Translations under genes and position numbers: made by a program | Notes under the pieces: generated by a model | Seen by the model: the letters and a program-made list of their open reading frames with translations, nothing else | Databases searched by the model: none | Told to the model about the DNA's origin: nothing | In this document: in pieces, positions 50,284 through 60,450 of the stretch | How positions within the stretch are numbered: the first letter of the stretch is position 1 | Layout: each line of letters starts with the position of its first letter | Assembly (NCBI RefSeq): GCF_039631355.1 | Contig: NZ_JBDIVF010000005.1 | Location: 1-64,000, forward strand | DNA length: 64,000 nucleotides | Direction: 5' to 3' | Origin: Uliginosibacterium paludis | GTDB lineage: Bacteria; Pseudomonadota; Gammaproteobacteria; Burkholderiales; Rhodocyclaceae

Positions 50284-50305
50284 GCAGGCACGGGTGTGCC
50301 GCACG

Positions 50306-50342
50306 ATGCCGCGGAGCCCGATTCGGGGCCGCGGCATTTTTT
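50306..50342 (+). terminator. Terminator after the DUF883 gene
   Basis: ATGCCGCGG and CCGCGGCAT form a 9-bp perfect stem followed by TTTTTT. It separates the DUF883 gene from yqjE, although read-through may still link them. Confidence 0.9.
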
Positions 50343-50363
50343 CGTCTGCCGGAGGACATCGTC

Positions 50364-50750
50364 ATGCTCTCGCAACTCATTCATCTGCTGACCGCCGAAA
50401 CCGGCCTGCTCGCGAGCCACGCTGCAGCCTATGCGCAACTGGCCGCGGCCGAATCCACGCTGGCGGCTGCGGCATTCAGGCGCCGCCTGCTGCTGCAGGC
50501 GCTGGCCCTGCTGCTCTTCATGGTGGGCCTCGCCGTGGCGCTGGTGGCGCTGTTGCTGCTAGCCGCCCTGCCGCGTGCGGGCATGCCTGCACCCTGGGCG
50601 TTGCTGGTCCTGCCACTGCTCCCCTGTGTGGCAGCCGGGGCGATCTGCTTCGCGCAGCGCAGCCGGCCCGCACTCCGTCCGTTCGCCGAGCTGCGCCGCC
50701 AGCTTGCGCTGGATGAGGAGCTGCTGCGCCAGTCCGGGGGGCTGCGATGA
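50364..50750 (+). CDS. YqjE-like phage-holin-family membrane protein
   Basis: 128 residues, an amphipathic N-terminal helix followed by two membrane helices (LLQALALLLFMVGLAVALVA, ALLVLPLLPCVAAGAICFAQ) and a C-terminal amphipathic helix (FAELRRQLALDEELLRQ), the layout of the YqjE/DUF1469 family. GGAGG precedes the ATG. Order after DUF883 matches the enterobacterial yqjD-yqjE-yqjK set, and it overlaps the next gene by four bases. Confidence 0.8.
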   Translation: MLSQLIHLLTAETGLLASHAAAYAQLAAAESTLAAAAFRRRLLLQALALLLFMVGLAVALVALLLLAALPRAGMPAPWALLVLPLLPCVAAGAICFAQRSRPALRPFAELRRQLALDEELLRQSGGLR

Positions 50751-51343
50751 GCGCGCCCGTCGAGGCTCCCGCGGGCGAGCCCCACGCACCCGTCGATGCC
50801 CTGGCCGCGGCCCGCGCACGCCTTGAGCGCTCGCGTGCCGGCCTGCGCGAGGCGCTGGTTCGCCACGCAGCGCCCGCGGCTTCGCCGCGCAGTGGCTGGA
50901 CTGCGCTGTTGCCGCGCGCGTGGAAGTCAGCGCTGGAAGGGCTCCTGACCCGGGTGCGCGAGCAGCCCGCGGCCGCCGTGCTGATCGAGTCGCTGAGCGC
51001 CTGGTGGCGACAGCATCCCTGGCGCGATTGCGTCGAGGTGGCCGGCGAGCAGATGTGTGAGCGCGTGATCCCGGCCCTGCGCCGCAATGCGCGCAGCACG
51101 CTGCTCGTGGCCGTCGGTGGCGCGGCGCTGCTGGTGCTGCTCAGACCCTGGCGCTGGCGGCGCCGGGGCCGGCGACGCGTGCCTTTCTCGTCCCGCTTGT
51201 ACCGCTGGCTGCTGGCCGAACTCTCACGCCTGCCGCTGCAGTCCATGCTCGCTGCGATCATGCTGATGGCATCGCGCGGGCGCCATGAATCGAAGGATCA
51301 GCCGCCCGCGGAAAGTGCCGCGGGGACTGTCGGCGATGTCTGA
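50747..51343 (+). CDS. YqjK-like membrane protein
   Basis: 198 residues, Ala/Arg-rich. The N-terminal half is an amphipathic helix (ARLERSRAGLREALV), the centre has a hydrophobic helix (TLLVAVGGAALLVLLRP) followed by a strongly basic patch (WRWRRRGRRRVP) and a second hydrophobic segment (LQSMLAAIMLMAS). It occupies the yqjK position after yqjE and is translationally coupled to it. It is longer than E. coli YqjK and homology is positional rather than proven. Confidence 0.7.
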   Translation: MSAPVEAPAGEPHAPVDALAAARARLERSRAGLREALVRHAAPAASPRSGWTALLPRAWKSALEGLLTRVREQPAAAVLIESLSAWWRQHPWRDCVEVAGEQMCERVIPALRRNARSTLLVAVGGAALLVLLRPWRWRRRGRRRVPFSSRLYRWLLAELSRLPLQSMLAAIMLMASRGRHESKDQPPAESAAGTVGDV

Positions 51344-51497
51344 CAGGACAAGCGCTCTGCGGCTGATAAAACCCGGGCCGGGCGGTGTTTAAGCTGCAGG
51401 GCATGGAAGCGTGGCTCGACTGCGCACTCCCGAATCCTGCGGCTGGCCCGGCAGGCCTGTCGCAAAAACCTGCAGTGCTTTCTGAAAGGAAACCATC

Positions 51498-51938
51498 ATG
51501 ACCAGGCAAACTTCCCTTCCCCTCAAGACCGCTGCCTGCGCAGCCCTGCTGCTGAGCGTCGTGGCCTGCAGCAAGACCAGCGACGATGCGACGGCAGGCC
51601 AGAAGCTGGACTCTGCCGTTGCCAGCACCGAGCGTAACGCCAGCGAGACGCGCGCCGATGTGCGTCAGGAAATGTCCGAGCTCAAGCAGGACATGAAGCA
51701 GGCGGGCAATGCAGTGGCCGGCGCGGTGGACGACGCGTCGATCACTGCTGGCGTGAATGCCGAGCTCGCCAAGGACGACAAGCTCAGCGCGCTGAAGATC
51801 GACGTCGACACCAAGGGCGGCAAGGTGCTGCTCACCGGCAAGGCACCGGATGCCGAATCGCGCGAGCGCGCCACACGCCTGGCCGCGAATGTGAAGGGCG
51901 TGACGGACGTCGACAACAAGCTCGAAGTCGGCAGCTGA
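51498..51938 (+). CDS. BON-domain lipoprotein with helical linker
   Basis: 146 residues. The signal peptide ends in a lipobox (LLSVVAC), followed by a charged helical linker (about 30-75) and one BON domain (DDASITAGVNAELAKDDKLS, DVDTKGGKVLLTGKAPDAES, RLAANVKGVTDVDNKLEV). It is similar to the BON protein at 44065 but carries an extra coiled linker. GAAAGGAAA precedes the ATG. It probably stabilises the outer membrane under stress. Confidence 0.92.
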   Translation: MTRQTSLPLKTAACAALLLSVVACSKTSDDATAGQKLDSAVASTERNASETRADVRQEMSELKQDMKQAGNAVAGAVDDASITAGVNAELAKDDKLSALKIDVDTKGGKVLLTGKAPDAESRERATRLAANVKGVTDVDNKLEVGS

Positions 51939-52009
51939 TTCCGGCCACCGGCATTCAACGGAGCGGACGGCCCGTCCGCTTCATCGCGAACCCCCTGAAG
52001 GAGCAGACC

Positions 52010-52153
52010 ATGAGCCTCATCGACAAACCGGGCAATGCCGCCGACATCGAACGTCTGGATGAAGAGAACGAACGCAGCGCCTACATGAACGAAGCGCAGA
52101 TCGAGAGCACCCAGTTCGGCGTCGGGCGTGACACGCTGCCGGATCAGGATTGA
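52010..52153 (+). CDS. 47-residue acidic peptide
   Basis: A strong AAGGAGCAGACC ribosome-binding site precedes the ATG. The product is hydrophilic and acidic (DIERLDEENERSAYMNEAQI, then ESTQFGVGRDTLPDQD), without membrane helix or Cys. It lies after a 9-bp palindrome (AGCGGACGG-C-CCGTCCGCT at 51962-51980) downstream of the BON lipoprotein, and ends before a terminator. It is too short for standard length filters and no family was recognised. Confidence 0.55.
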   Translation: MSLIDKPGNAADIERLDEENERSAYMNEAQIESTQFGVGRDTLPDQD

Positions 52154-52212
52154 AGCCGCCCGCGCCTGCCGTTCCTTCAGGGCGTGCGGGCGGTGGACAA
52201 CAGGAAGAAAGG

Positions 52213-52239
52213 GGCGACCGCTTGCGTGTCGCCTTTTTT
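52213..52239. terminator. Terminator between the small peptide gene and the receiver-kinase gene
   Basis: GGCGAC-N9-GTCGCC followed by TTTTTT on the plus strand; the leftward side is CCCCTTTCTT, so it may act in both directions for the convergent genes. Confidence 0.75.
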
Positions 52240-52249
52240 ACATCCGCCT

Positions 52250-53359
52250 TCAGCGCGCTTCGGTACTGCGCGGCAACATCAGCTCGAAGAGCGTGCCCTC
52301 GCCGTTTTTCGAGTGGCCGATGAGCGAGCCGCCATGCGCGCGGGCCACGCGCTCGGCGAAGTGGAGGCCGGGCCCGACATGGGGGGAAGAGATGCCTTCG
52401 AGCGCAAAGCCGGAGCCGAAGAGGTGACTGGCGGCCGGCGCGGCAAGGCTGGCCGCGAAGCGCACGCGCAGCGTGACGGCGCGGCGCGCTTCCCCGTCGA
52501 TTTCCACACTCAGCGGATGGCCCTCGGCATGGGTCGCTGCCTGCAGCAGCAGATGATCCAGCGCCTCCGAGAGCAGGCCTGCATCGAGCTCGCAGTGGGC
52601 ATCGCCTTCCTGGTTGAAGAAGATGGCGGCCGGGCTCGCGCCGCGCGCCTCGCTGGCGCGGATGCACTCGCGGACGAGTGCGCCGAAATCCGCCCAAACC
52701 GGTTCGGGATGCAGATCGTCACGGGGCTGGCGCGCAAGATTGACGAGGTGATCGAGCTGGCGGCCGAGCATCGCCGTCAGGCTCTTGATGCGCGCCCCGG
52801 CCTGCTGCGCTGCCGGGGTTTCGCTGCGGCGGACGAGGATCTCGGCATTCAGCGTGAGAGCGGTCAGCGGGGTGCGGATGTCGTGCGAGAGGGCCGACAG
52901 CATCAGGCTGTTGAGCCGCTGCAGGCGCTCCTGCTCGGCCATGCGCTGGCTGAGCGCGCGCCGGTGTCGGTGCAGTTCGGCGAATACCGCCACCTTGCCG
53001 CGCAGCACGCAGGGATCGATCGGCTTGTAGAGGAAGTCGACCGCGCCGGCGCCGTAGCCCGCAAAGATGCGCTGCTCGTCGTGCCCGCCGGCGGTGAGGA
53101 ATACGATGGGAATGCGGCGCGTGCGTTCGGTGCCGCGCATCAGCTCGGCCAGCATGAAACCGTCCATGTCCGGCATCTGGACGTCGAGGATGGCGAGCGC
53201 CACATCATGGACCAGCAGCAGCTCCAGCGCCTTCGGGCCGGAGCTGGCGGTGAGGATCTCGATGTCCTCATTGCCCAGCATGGCGCTCATGGCGAGCAGA
53301 TTCTGCGCGATGTCGTCGACGACGAGCACGCTGATTTTTTCCCTCTCCATGGATTTCAT
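52250..53359 (-). CDS. Receiver domain-histidine kinase hybrid
   Basis: 369 residues. An N-terminal receiver domain (VLVVDDIAQNLLAMSAML, Asp in LAILDVQMPDMDGFMLAEL, Lys in FLYKPIDP) is fused to a HisKA domain with His in LMLSALSHDIRTPLTALTLN and an HATPase domain. The ATPase N-box region is weak (ALDHLLLQAATHAEGHP lacks the usual central Asn), while GPGLHFAERVARAHGGSL is retained. Its start overlaps the cheB stop (ATGA). It is the last gene of the hybrid-kinase/CheR/CheB module. Confidence 0.88.
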   Translation of the reverse strand: MKSMEREKISVLVVDDIAQNLLAMSAMLGNEDIEILTASSGPKALELLLVHDVALAILDVQMPDMDGFMLAELMRGTERTRRIPIVFLTAGGHDEQRIFAGYGAGAVDFLYKPIDPCVLRGKVAVFAELHRHRRALSQRMAEQERLQRLNSLMLSALSHDIRTPLTALTLNAEILVRRSETPAAQQAGARIKSLTAMLGRQLDHLVNLARQPRDDLHPEPVWADFGALVRECIRASEARGASPAAIFFNQEGDAHCELDAGLLSEALDHLLLQAATHAEGHPLSVEIDGEARRAVTLRVRFAASLAAPAASHLFGSGFALEGISSPHVGPGLHFAERVARAHGGSLIGHSKNGEGTLFELMLPRSTEAR

Positions 53360-53931
53360 CTCCATTTTCCGTTCCCCAGCAGGTGTCCGATTTCTTCGAT
53401 GCCCGGCGCGAGGTCGGCTCCCGCGAGATCCAGCGCGGCCTGCGGCATGGTCGGCACGATGGCCTGCTTCGGGTTCTGCACCCAGAGCTCGCCACCGGCC
53501 TGCCTCAGCGCGCGCGCGCCCAGCGCGCCGTCCGTGTTCGCGCCGGTCAGGATCACCCCGAGCAGCCGCGCCCCGAAGACGTCCGTTGCGCTCTCGAAGA
53601 GCGGGTCGATTGCGGGGCGCGACCAGTTCAGCGGTGCATCCCGCGACAGGGCAATACACGGGCCCGGTGCCACCAGCATGTGGTAATCGGCGGGGGCCAG
53701 CAGCACTTCACCGGCGCGCAGCGGCTGCTTGTCCCAGGCATCGCTGAGCGGCAGGGCGCAGCGCGAGGCCAGCAGCGGCGCCAGCGAGCCGCCGCTGGCC
53801 GGGCGGTGCAGGACCAGCAGCAGCGGTACCGGGAAGTCCGCCGGCAGCGCCGCGCAGAGCTTGAGCAGGGCATCGACGCCGCCTGCCGAAGCGCCGACCA
53901 GCACGGCGTCTACATCGGGCCAGCGATTCAT
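53356..53931 (-). CDS. CheB-type methylesterase domain protein without receiver
   Basis: 191 residues, only the catalytic domain of CheB. The Ser-His-Asp triad is visible in VLVGASAGGVDALL (Ser), LVLHRPASGG (His) and GVILTGANTDGALGARAL (Asp). Without a receiver domain it is not controlled by direct phosphorylation in the classical way. It lies 6 bases after cheR and overlaps the receiver-kinase gene by four bases. Its receptor substrate in this genome is unknown. Confidence 0.93.
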   Translation of the reverse strand: MNRWPDVDAVLVGASAGGVDALLKLCAALPADFPVPLLLVLHRPASGGSLAPLLASRCALPLSDAWDKQPLRAGEVLLAPADYHMLVAPGPCIALSRDAPLNWSRPAIDPLFESATDVFGARLLGVILTGANTDGALGARALRQAGGELWVQNPKQAIVPTMPQAALDLAGADLAPGIEEIGHLLGNGKWR

Positions 53932-53937
53932 GATGGC

Positions 53938-54771
53938 TCACACACGGCGGTAGATCCGCACGTCGGGTTCGGCAAAACACAGTTCGAAGTCGCCGGCATG
54001 GCGGCCGAACTGCAGGGATTCGCGGCTGCCCAGGCCGACGAAGCCGCGCCGCACGAGGGATTCGCGAAAGAGTCCGACGGCGCGGTCCTGCAGGGTCTGG
54101 TCGAAATAGATCAGCACATTGCGGCAGGAAACCAGATGCACTTCGGAGAAGACCGCATCGGTGGCCAGGCTGTGATCGGCGAAGACGATCTGGCGCTTGA
54201 GCTGGCGGTCGAAAACGATGCCGTCATAGGCGGCATGGTAGTGGTCGGAGAGCGAACCGCGTCCGCCGGCGGCCAGATAGTTGCTGCTGAAGCGCTGGAC
54301 GCGATCGAGCGGGAACACGCCGGCTTCGGCTTGCCGGAGTGCTTCCGGATTGATGTCGGTGGCATAGATGATGCTGCGCTCGAGCAGCCCTTCCTCCTTG
54401 AGCAGCACGGCCATGGACCAGACCTCCTCGCCACGGCTGCAGCCGGCCACCCAGATCTTGATCGAGGGCCAGGTCGACAGCTCGGGCAGCACGTTTTCGC
54501 GCAGGCTGCGGAAGTAGGCCGGGTCACGGAACATCTCGCTGACCTGCACGGTGAGGAACTGCAGCAGGCGCGTGAAATGCTCGCCATCGCGCAGCACATG
54601 GTCCTGCAGTTGCGAGAGGCGCTCGAAGCCGGACTGGGCGAGCGCCTGGCGCAGGCGGCGGCGCAGGGAGGCGGGCGAATAGAGGCGGAAATCCTGCTGG
54701 TAGTGCAGGAGGATGGCCTCGAGCAGCGCCTTGATCTCGAGATCGAAGAGCTGGCTGTCCTCGCTGTTCAT
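53938..54771 (-). CDS. CheR-type protein-glutamate O-methyltransferase
   Basis: 277 residues. It has the CheR N-terminal helical domain (YSPASLRRRLRQALAQSGFE) and the SAM-binding domain with IWVAGCSRGEEVWSMAVLLK, YATDINPEAL and VHLVSCRNVLIYFDQTLQD. SAM:receptor-glutamate methylation is the expected reaction. The start is 4 bases after the hybrid kinase stop. No che core genes (cheA, cheW, cheY) are in the window. Confidence 0.94.
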   Translation of the reverse strand: MNSEDSQLFDLEIKALLEAILLHYQQDFRLYSPASLRRRLRQALAQSGFERLSQLQDHVLRDGEHFTRLLQFLTVQVSEMFRDPAYFRSLRENVLPELSTWPSIKIWVAGCSRGEEVWSMAVLLKEEGLLERSIIYATDINPEALRQAEAGVFPLDRVQRFSSNYLAAGGRGSLSDHYHAAYDGIVFDRQLKRQIVFADHSLATDAVFSEVHLVSCRNVLIYFDQTLQDRAVGLFRESLVRRGFVGLGSRESLQFGRHAGDFELCFAEPDVRIYRRV

Positions 54772-54775
54772 GGCG

Positions 54776-57877
<3,102 letters not shown>

Positions 57878-57978
57878 GGCGTCTGCTCGTGTGCCGTGCT
57901 TGAGGTCGCGCTGGCGTGCCGGCGCAGCGCACTCCGGGGGCGTGTCGAAGGATTGTGCATGAAGCCGCTGGCGGGGTA

Positions 57979-57996
57979 TGTAGGCCAGCACCTACA
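57979..57996. promoter_or_regulatory. Inverted repeat TGTAGG-N6-CCTACA
   Basis: Perfect 6-bp arms in the 247-base gap between the divergent hybrid kinase and the secreted Cys-repeat gene. The arm CCTACA is shared with the TGTCCTACA words at 41471, 43885 and 46792. Confidence 0.45.
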
Positions 57997-58124
57997 CGCG
58001 ATGGCGGCAGAGGCTGCTGGGGCGGGCACCGCGTGACCGCAATACTGGATGCATGCGGGCCGGGCGCGTCGCCTCGGGCGGTGCCGGCGGCTCGCATTCC
58101 GATGCTTTCTGCGAAAGGACCACC

Positions 58125-58682
58125 ATGTACACGCTCAAGCCGCTCTACTGCGCAGGCCTGCTGCTCGCCACCCTGATGACCGTCGGAAACGCCCGCGCGG
58201 CGAACTTCTCGAAGCCCGTCTACGAGGGCGCACGGACCGAGGTGAAGTCCCGCTTCAAGCTCGAACGCGAAACCTGCGAAGCCCGCAGCGGCGAGGACCG
58301 CAGCCTGTGCCTGGAAGTCGCCAAGGGCCGCGAGAAGATCGCGCTGGCCCAGCTCGAGTACAACTACAGCGGCAGCAAGAAAGACGAGACGGATCTCTGG
58401 AAGGCCAAGGTCGAGGCCCGCTATGAGGTGGAGCGCAGAAAATGCGAGGCGCTCTCGGGCAATGATCGCGACGTCTGCGTGCGCGCGGCGAAGACGGCGC
58501 GCGACAAGTCCGAAGCCGACATGAAGCTCGCGCGCAAGACTGATGCCGCCATCGAAGATGCGGACGAGGCCCACCTCAAGGCGGATTACCGCCTGGCGGC
58601 GGAGAAATGCGATGCGCTCAAGGGCGAGCGCAAGGACGTCTGCATGGCTTCTGCCAAGGCCCATTACCAGCAGGGTTGGTAA
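58125..58682 (+). CDS. Secreted protein with three Cys-x10-Cys repeats
   Basis: 185 residues. The signal peptide (LYCAGLLLATLMTVGNARA, cleavage after ARA) is followed by three repeats of about 45-55 residues, each ending in a helical block with C-x10-C: CEARSGEDRSLC, CEALSGNDRDVC and CDALKGERKDVC, each followed by an Ala-Lys-rich helix. Six Cys suggest three disulfides in the periplasm. GAAAGGA precedes ATG 58125. Function unknown; it is divergent from the hybrid-kinase operon. Confidence 0.85.
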   Translation: MYTLKPLYCAGLLLATLMTVGNARAANFSKPVYEGARTEVKSRFKLERETCEARSGEDRSLCLEVAKGREKIALAQLEYNYSGSKKDETDLWKAKVEARYEVERRKCEALSGNDRDVCVRAAKTARDKSEADMKLARKTDAAIEDADEAHLKADYRLAAEKCDALKGERKDVCMASAKAHYQQGW

Positions 58683-58750
58683 GCGTGGTGCCCGGTGCCC
58701 GCGCGGCGCCGGGCAGGCGAGGGCTTCATCTGTCGGGACGGGAGTCAGTC

Positions 58751-59272
58751 ATGGAAACCACCGAAGCCGGGGCCGAAAGCCCCGCCCATGTGCGCCAGCC
58801 CGCACTGCATTTCATCCTGTGGCTGATGCCGGTCCTGATCACCGCCGGCATCGGGGCCATCGCCTCGATGGACGCGATCAGGCTCTATGACGAACTCGAG
58901 CGGCCGCGCTGGGCCGCGCCGGCGAATCTTTTCGCGCCGGTCTGGAGCCTGCTCTATCTGCTCATGCTGCTCGCGGTCTGGCGGGTCTCCGTGCAGGCCG
59001 CCTCGGCTACGCGCACGCTGGCACTGAGCCTGTTCTCGATCCAGCTGGTGGCCAACGCCGTCTGGACCTGGCTGTTCTTTGCGCGGCAGCTCGGCATGTG
59101 GGCTTTCGTGGATGCGGTGTTCCTGTTCCTGCTCATGAGCGCCTGCTGCGTGGGTTTCATGCGTCTGGACCGGCCTGCGGGCTGGATGCTGCTGCCCTCG
59201 GTACCCTGGCTCGCGTATGCCGCCGCGCTGACGCTGGCAATCTGGCAGCGCAATCCGGTGATGCAGCACTGA
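58751..59272 (+). CDS. tspO: TspO/MBR family tryptophan-rich sensory protein
   Basis: 173 residues with five membrane helices. Family motifs are LYDELERPRWAAPANLFAPV, WSLLYLLMLLAVWRVS, LVANAVWTWLFFARQLGMW and LDRPAGWMLLPSVPWLAYA. TspO proteins bind tetrapyrroles and modulate stress or photosynthetic responses. GGGAG precedes ATG 58751. An earlier in-frame extension overlaps the Cys-repeat gene and is rejected. Confidence 0.92.
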   Translation: METTEAGAESPAHVRQPALHFILWLMPVLITAGIGAIASMDAIRLYDELERPRWAAPANLFAPVWSLLYLLMLLAVWRVSVQAASATRTLALSLFSIQLVANAVWTWLFFARQLGMWAFVDAVFLFLLMSACCVGFMRLDRPAGWMLLPSVPWLAYAAALTLAIWQRNPVMQH

Positions 59273-59341
59273 GCCCGCCTTGCTGCGCGCGGGGGCGGGC
59301 GTTAAGCTGCACACCCCTGCAGCCGCGCGGCCCCGAGCATC

Positions 59342-59896
59342 ATGCGTCCCTGGAAAGTTCTCTCCGATACCCCTGTCATCACCGATCACTGGCTGGGCGT
59401 CTCGGCCGTCCGCACCGAGTTGCCCAATGGCATGGTGCTCGATCCCTATTACGTGGTGCACGAGAAGGAATGGGCGCACATCTGTGCTTTCGACGAAGCG
59501 GGTCGGGTGGTACTGGTCCGTCAGTACCGCTATCCGGCGATGATCGCGAGCCTTGAGTTGCCGGGCGGCATCATCGATGCTGGCGAGGATGCGCTCGAGG
59601 CCGCCAAGCGCGAACTGCTCGAGGAAACCGGTTACGCCAGCGATGACTGGGAGACCGTCGGCACGATGTTTCCGAATCCGGCCCGGCAGGCGAACCGCCT
59701 TCATCTCTTCATCGCCCGCAATGCGCGTCGTGTGGCCGGGCAGGCGCTCGATGCGTCCGAGGAAATCGAGGTCAGCGTCGAATCGGTGGCCTCAGTGCTG
59801 GCCCGGATCGTGAGCGGCGAGTTTTCCCACGCCATGCATGTGGCATCTTTCAGCCGTTGCCTGCTGCGGCTTGAGCGACTCAGGCTCGAAGCCTGA
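59342..59896 (+). CDS. Nudix hydrolase, ADP-ribose pyrophosphatase-like
   Basis: 184 residues. The Nudix box is complete: GIIDAGEDALEAAKRELLEE followed by TGY, matching GX5EX7REUXEEXGU. Flanking sequence (VVLVRQYRYPAMIASLELPG, MFPNPARQANRLHLFIARN) fits ADP-ribose or related nucleoside diphosphate-sugar hydrolases. The substrate is not certain. It is convergent with the LapA-like gene. Confidence 0.9.
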   Translation: MRPWKVLSDTPVITDHWLGVSAVRTELPNGMVLDPYYVVHEKEWAHICAFDEAGRVVLVRQYRYPAMIASLELPGGIIDAGEDALEAAKRELLEETGYASDDWETVGTMFPNPARQANRLHLFIARNARRVAGQALDASEEIEVSVESVASVLARIVSGEFSHAMHVASFSRCLLRLERLRLEA

Positions 59897-59905
59897 GCAA
59901 CGCGC

Positions 59906-60361
59906 TCACAGCGGCTTGCTGCCCAGCACCCGGTCGAGCTTGTCTTCGATCTCGCCGAGATGGGCGGAGAGCGAAGCGGTCGACTCATTCACCTGATCGA
60001 TCAGGGCGGCGCGCAGGGCCGCCGAGTCGGCCTCGCGCTGCACGACACTCGTGTCGATCAGGTTTTTGAGCTCCGCAATCCGAGAGGCCTCTGCCTTGTC
60101 CGCGATCTCGCGCTGGGTCGCGATTTCTCTGGCAAGCCGGCGCCCTTCCATGATCACGCCGGCCTGCAGCAGCAGGATGTGAATCAGCAGCACGCCGCAG
60201 AGTGCGGCCGCGAAACCTAGCAGCACGAGGCCCGGCGGGGCCTGGACATGCGTGAACCCGAGGCTCAGCACGGCGGGGGCGGAGAGGACGTCCCAGTTGA
60301 GGGCGACGAACAGGGCCAGCAGCACCAGCAGTGCTGCGAGGGCAAGGGAGCGGATTCTCAT
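59906..60361 (-). CDS. LapA-domain-like membrane protein with coiled coil
   Basis: 151 residues. Two N-terminal membrane helices (SLALAALLVLLALFVALNWD, PGLVLLGFAAALCGVLLIH) carry the typical LapA_dom pattern of an Asn-Trp after helix 1. The rest is a charged coiled coil (REIATQREIADKAEASRIAE, SAHLGEIEDKLDRVL). It may assist lipopolysaccharide assembly as LapA does; the C-terminal half is longer than in E. coli LapA. The function is inferred only. Confidence 0.8.
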   Translation of the reverse strand: MRIRSLALAALLVLLALFVALNWDVLSAPAVLSLGFTHVQAPPGLVLLGFAAALCGVLLIHILLLQAGVIMEGRRLAREIATQREIADKAEASRIAELKNLIDTSVVQREADSAALRAALIDQVNESTASLSAHLGEIEDKLDRVLGSKPL

Positions 60362-60450
60362 CGGCGTATTCCTCGGGTCAGTACGCGGCGCAGACGGGTT
60401 CGCCGCGAGGCGTGAGCGGGATGCTCATGGCATGCAGAAGACCTTCTGCC

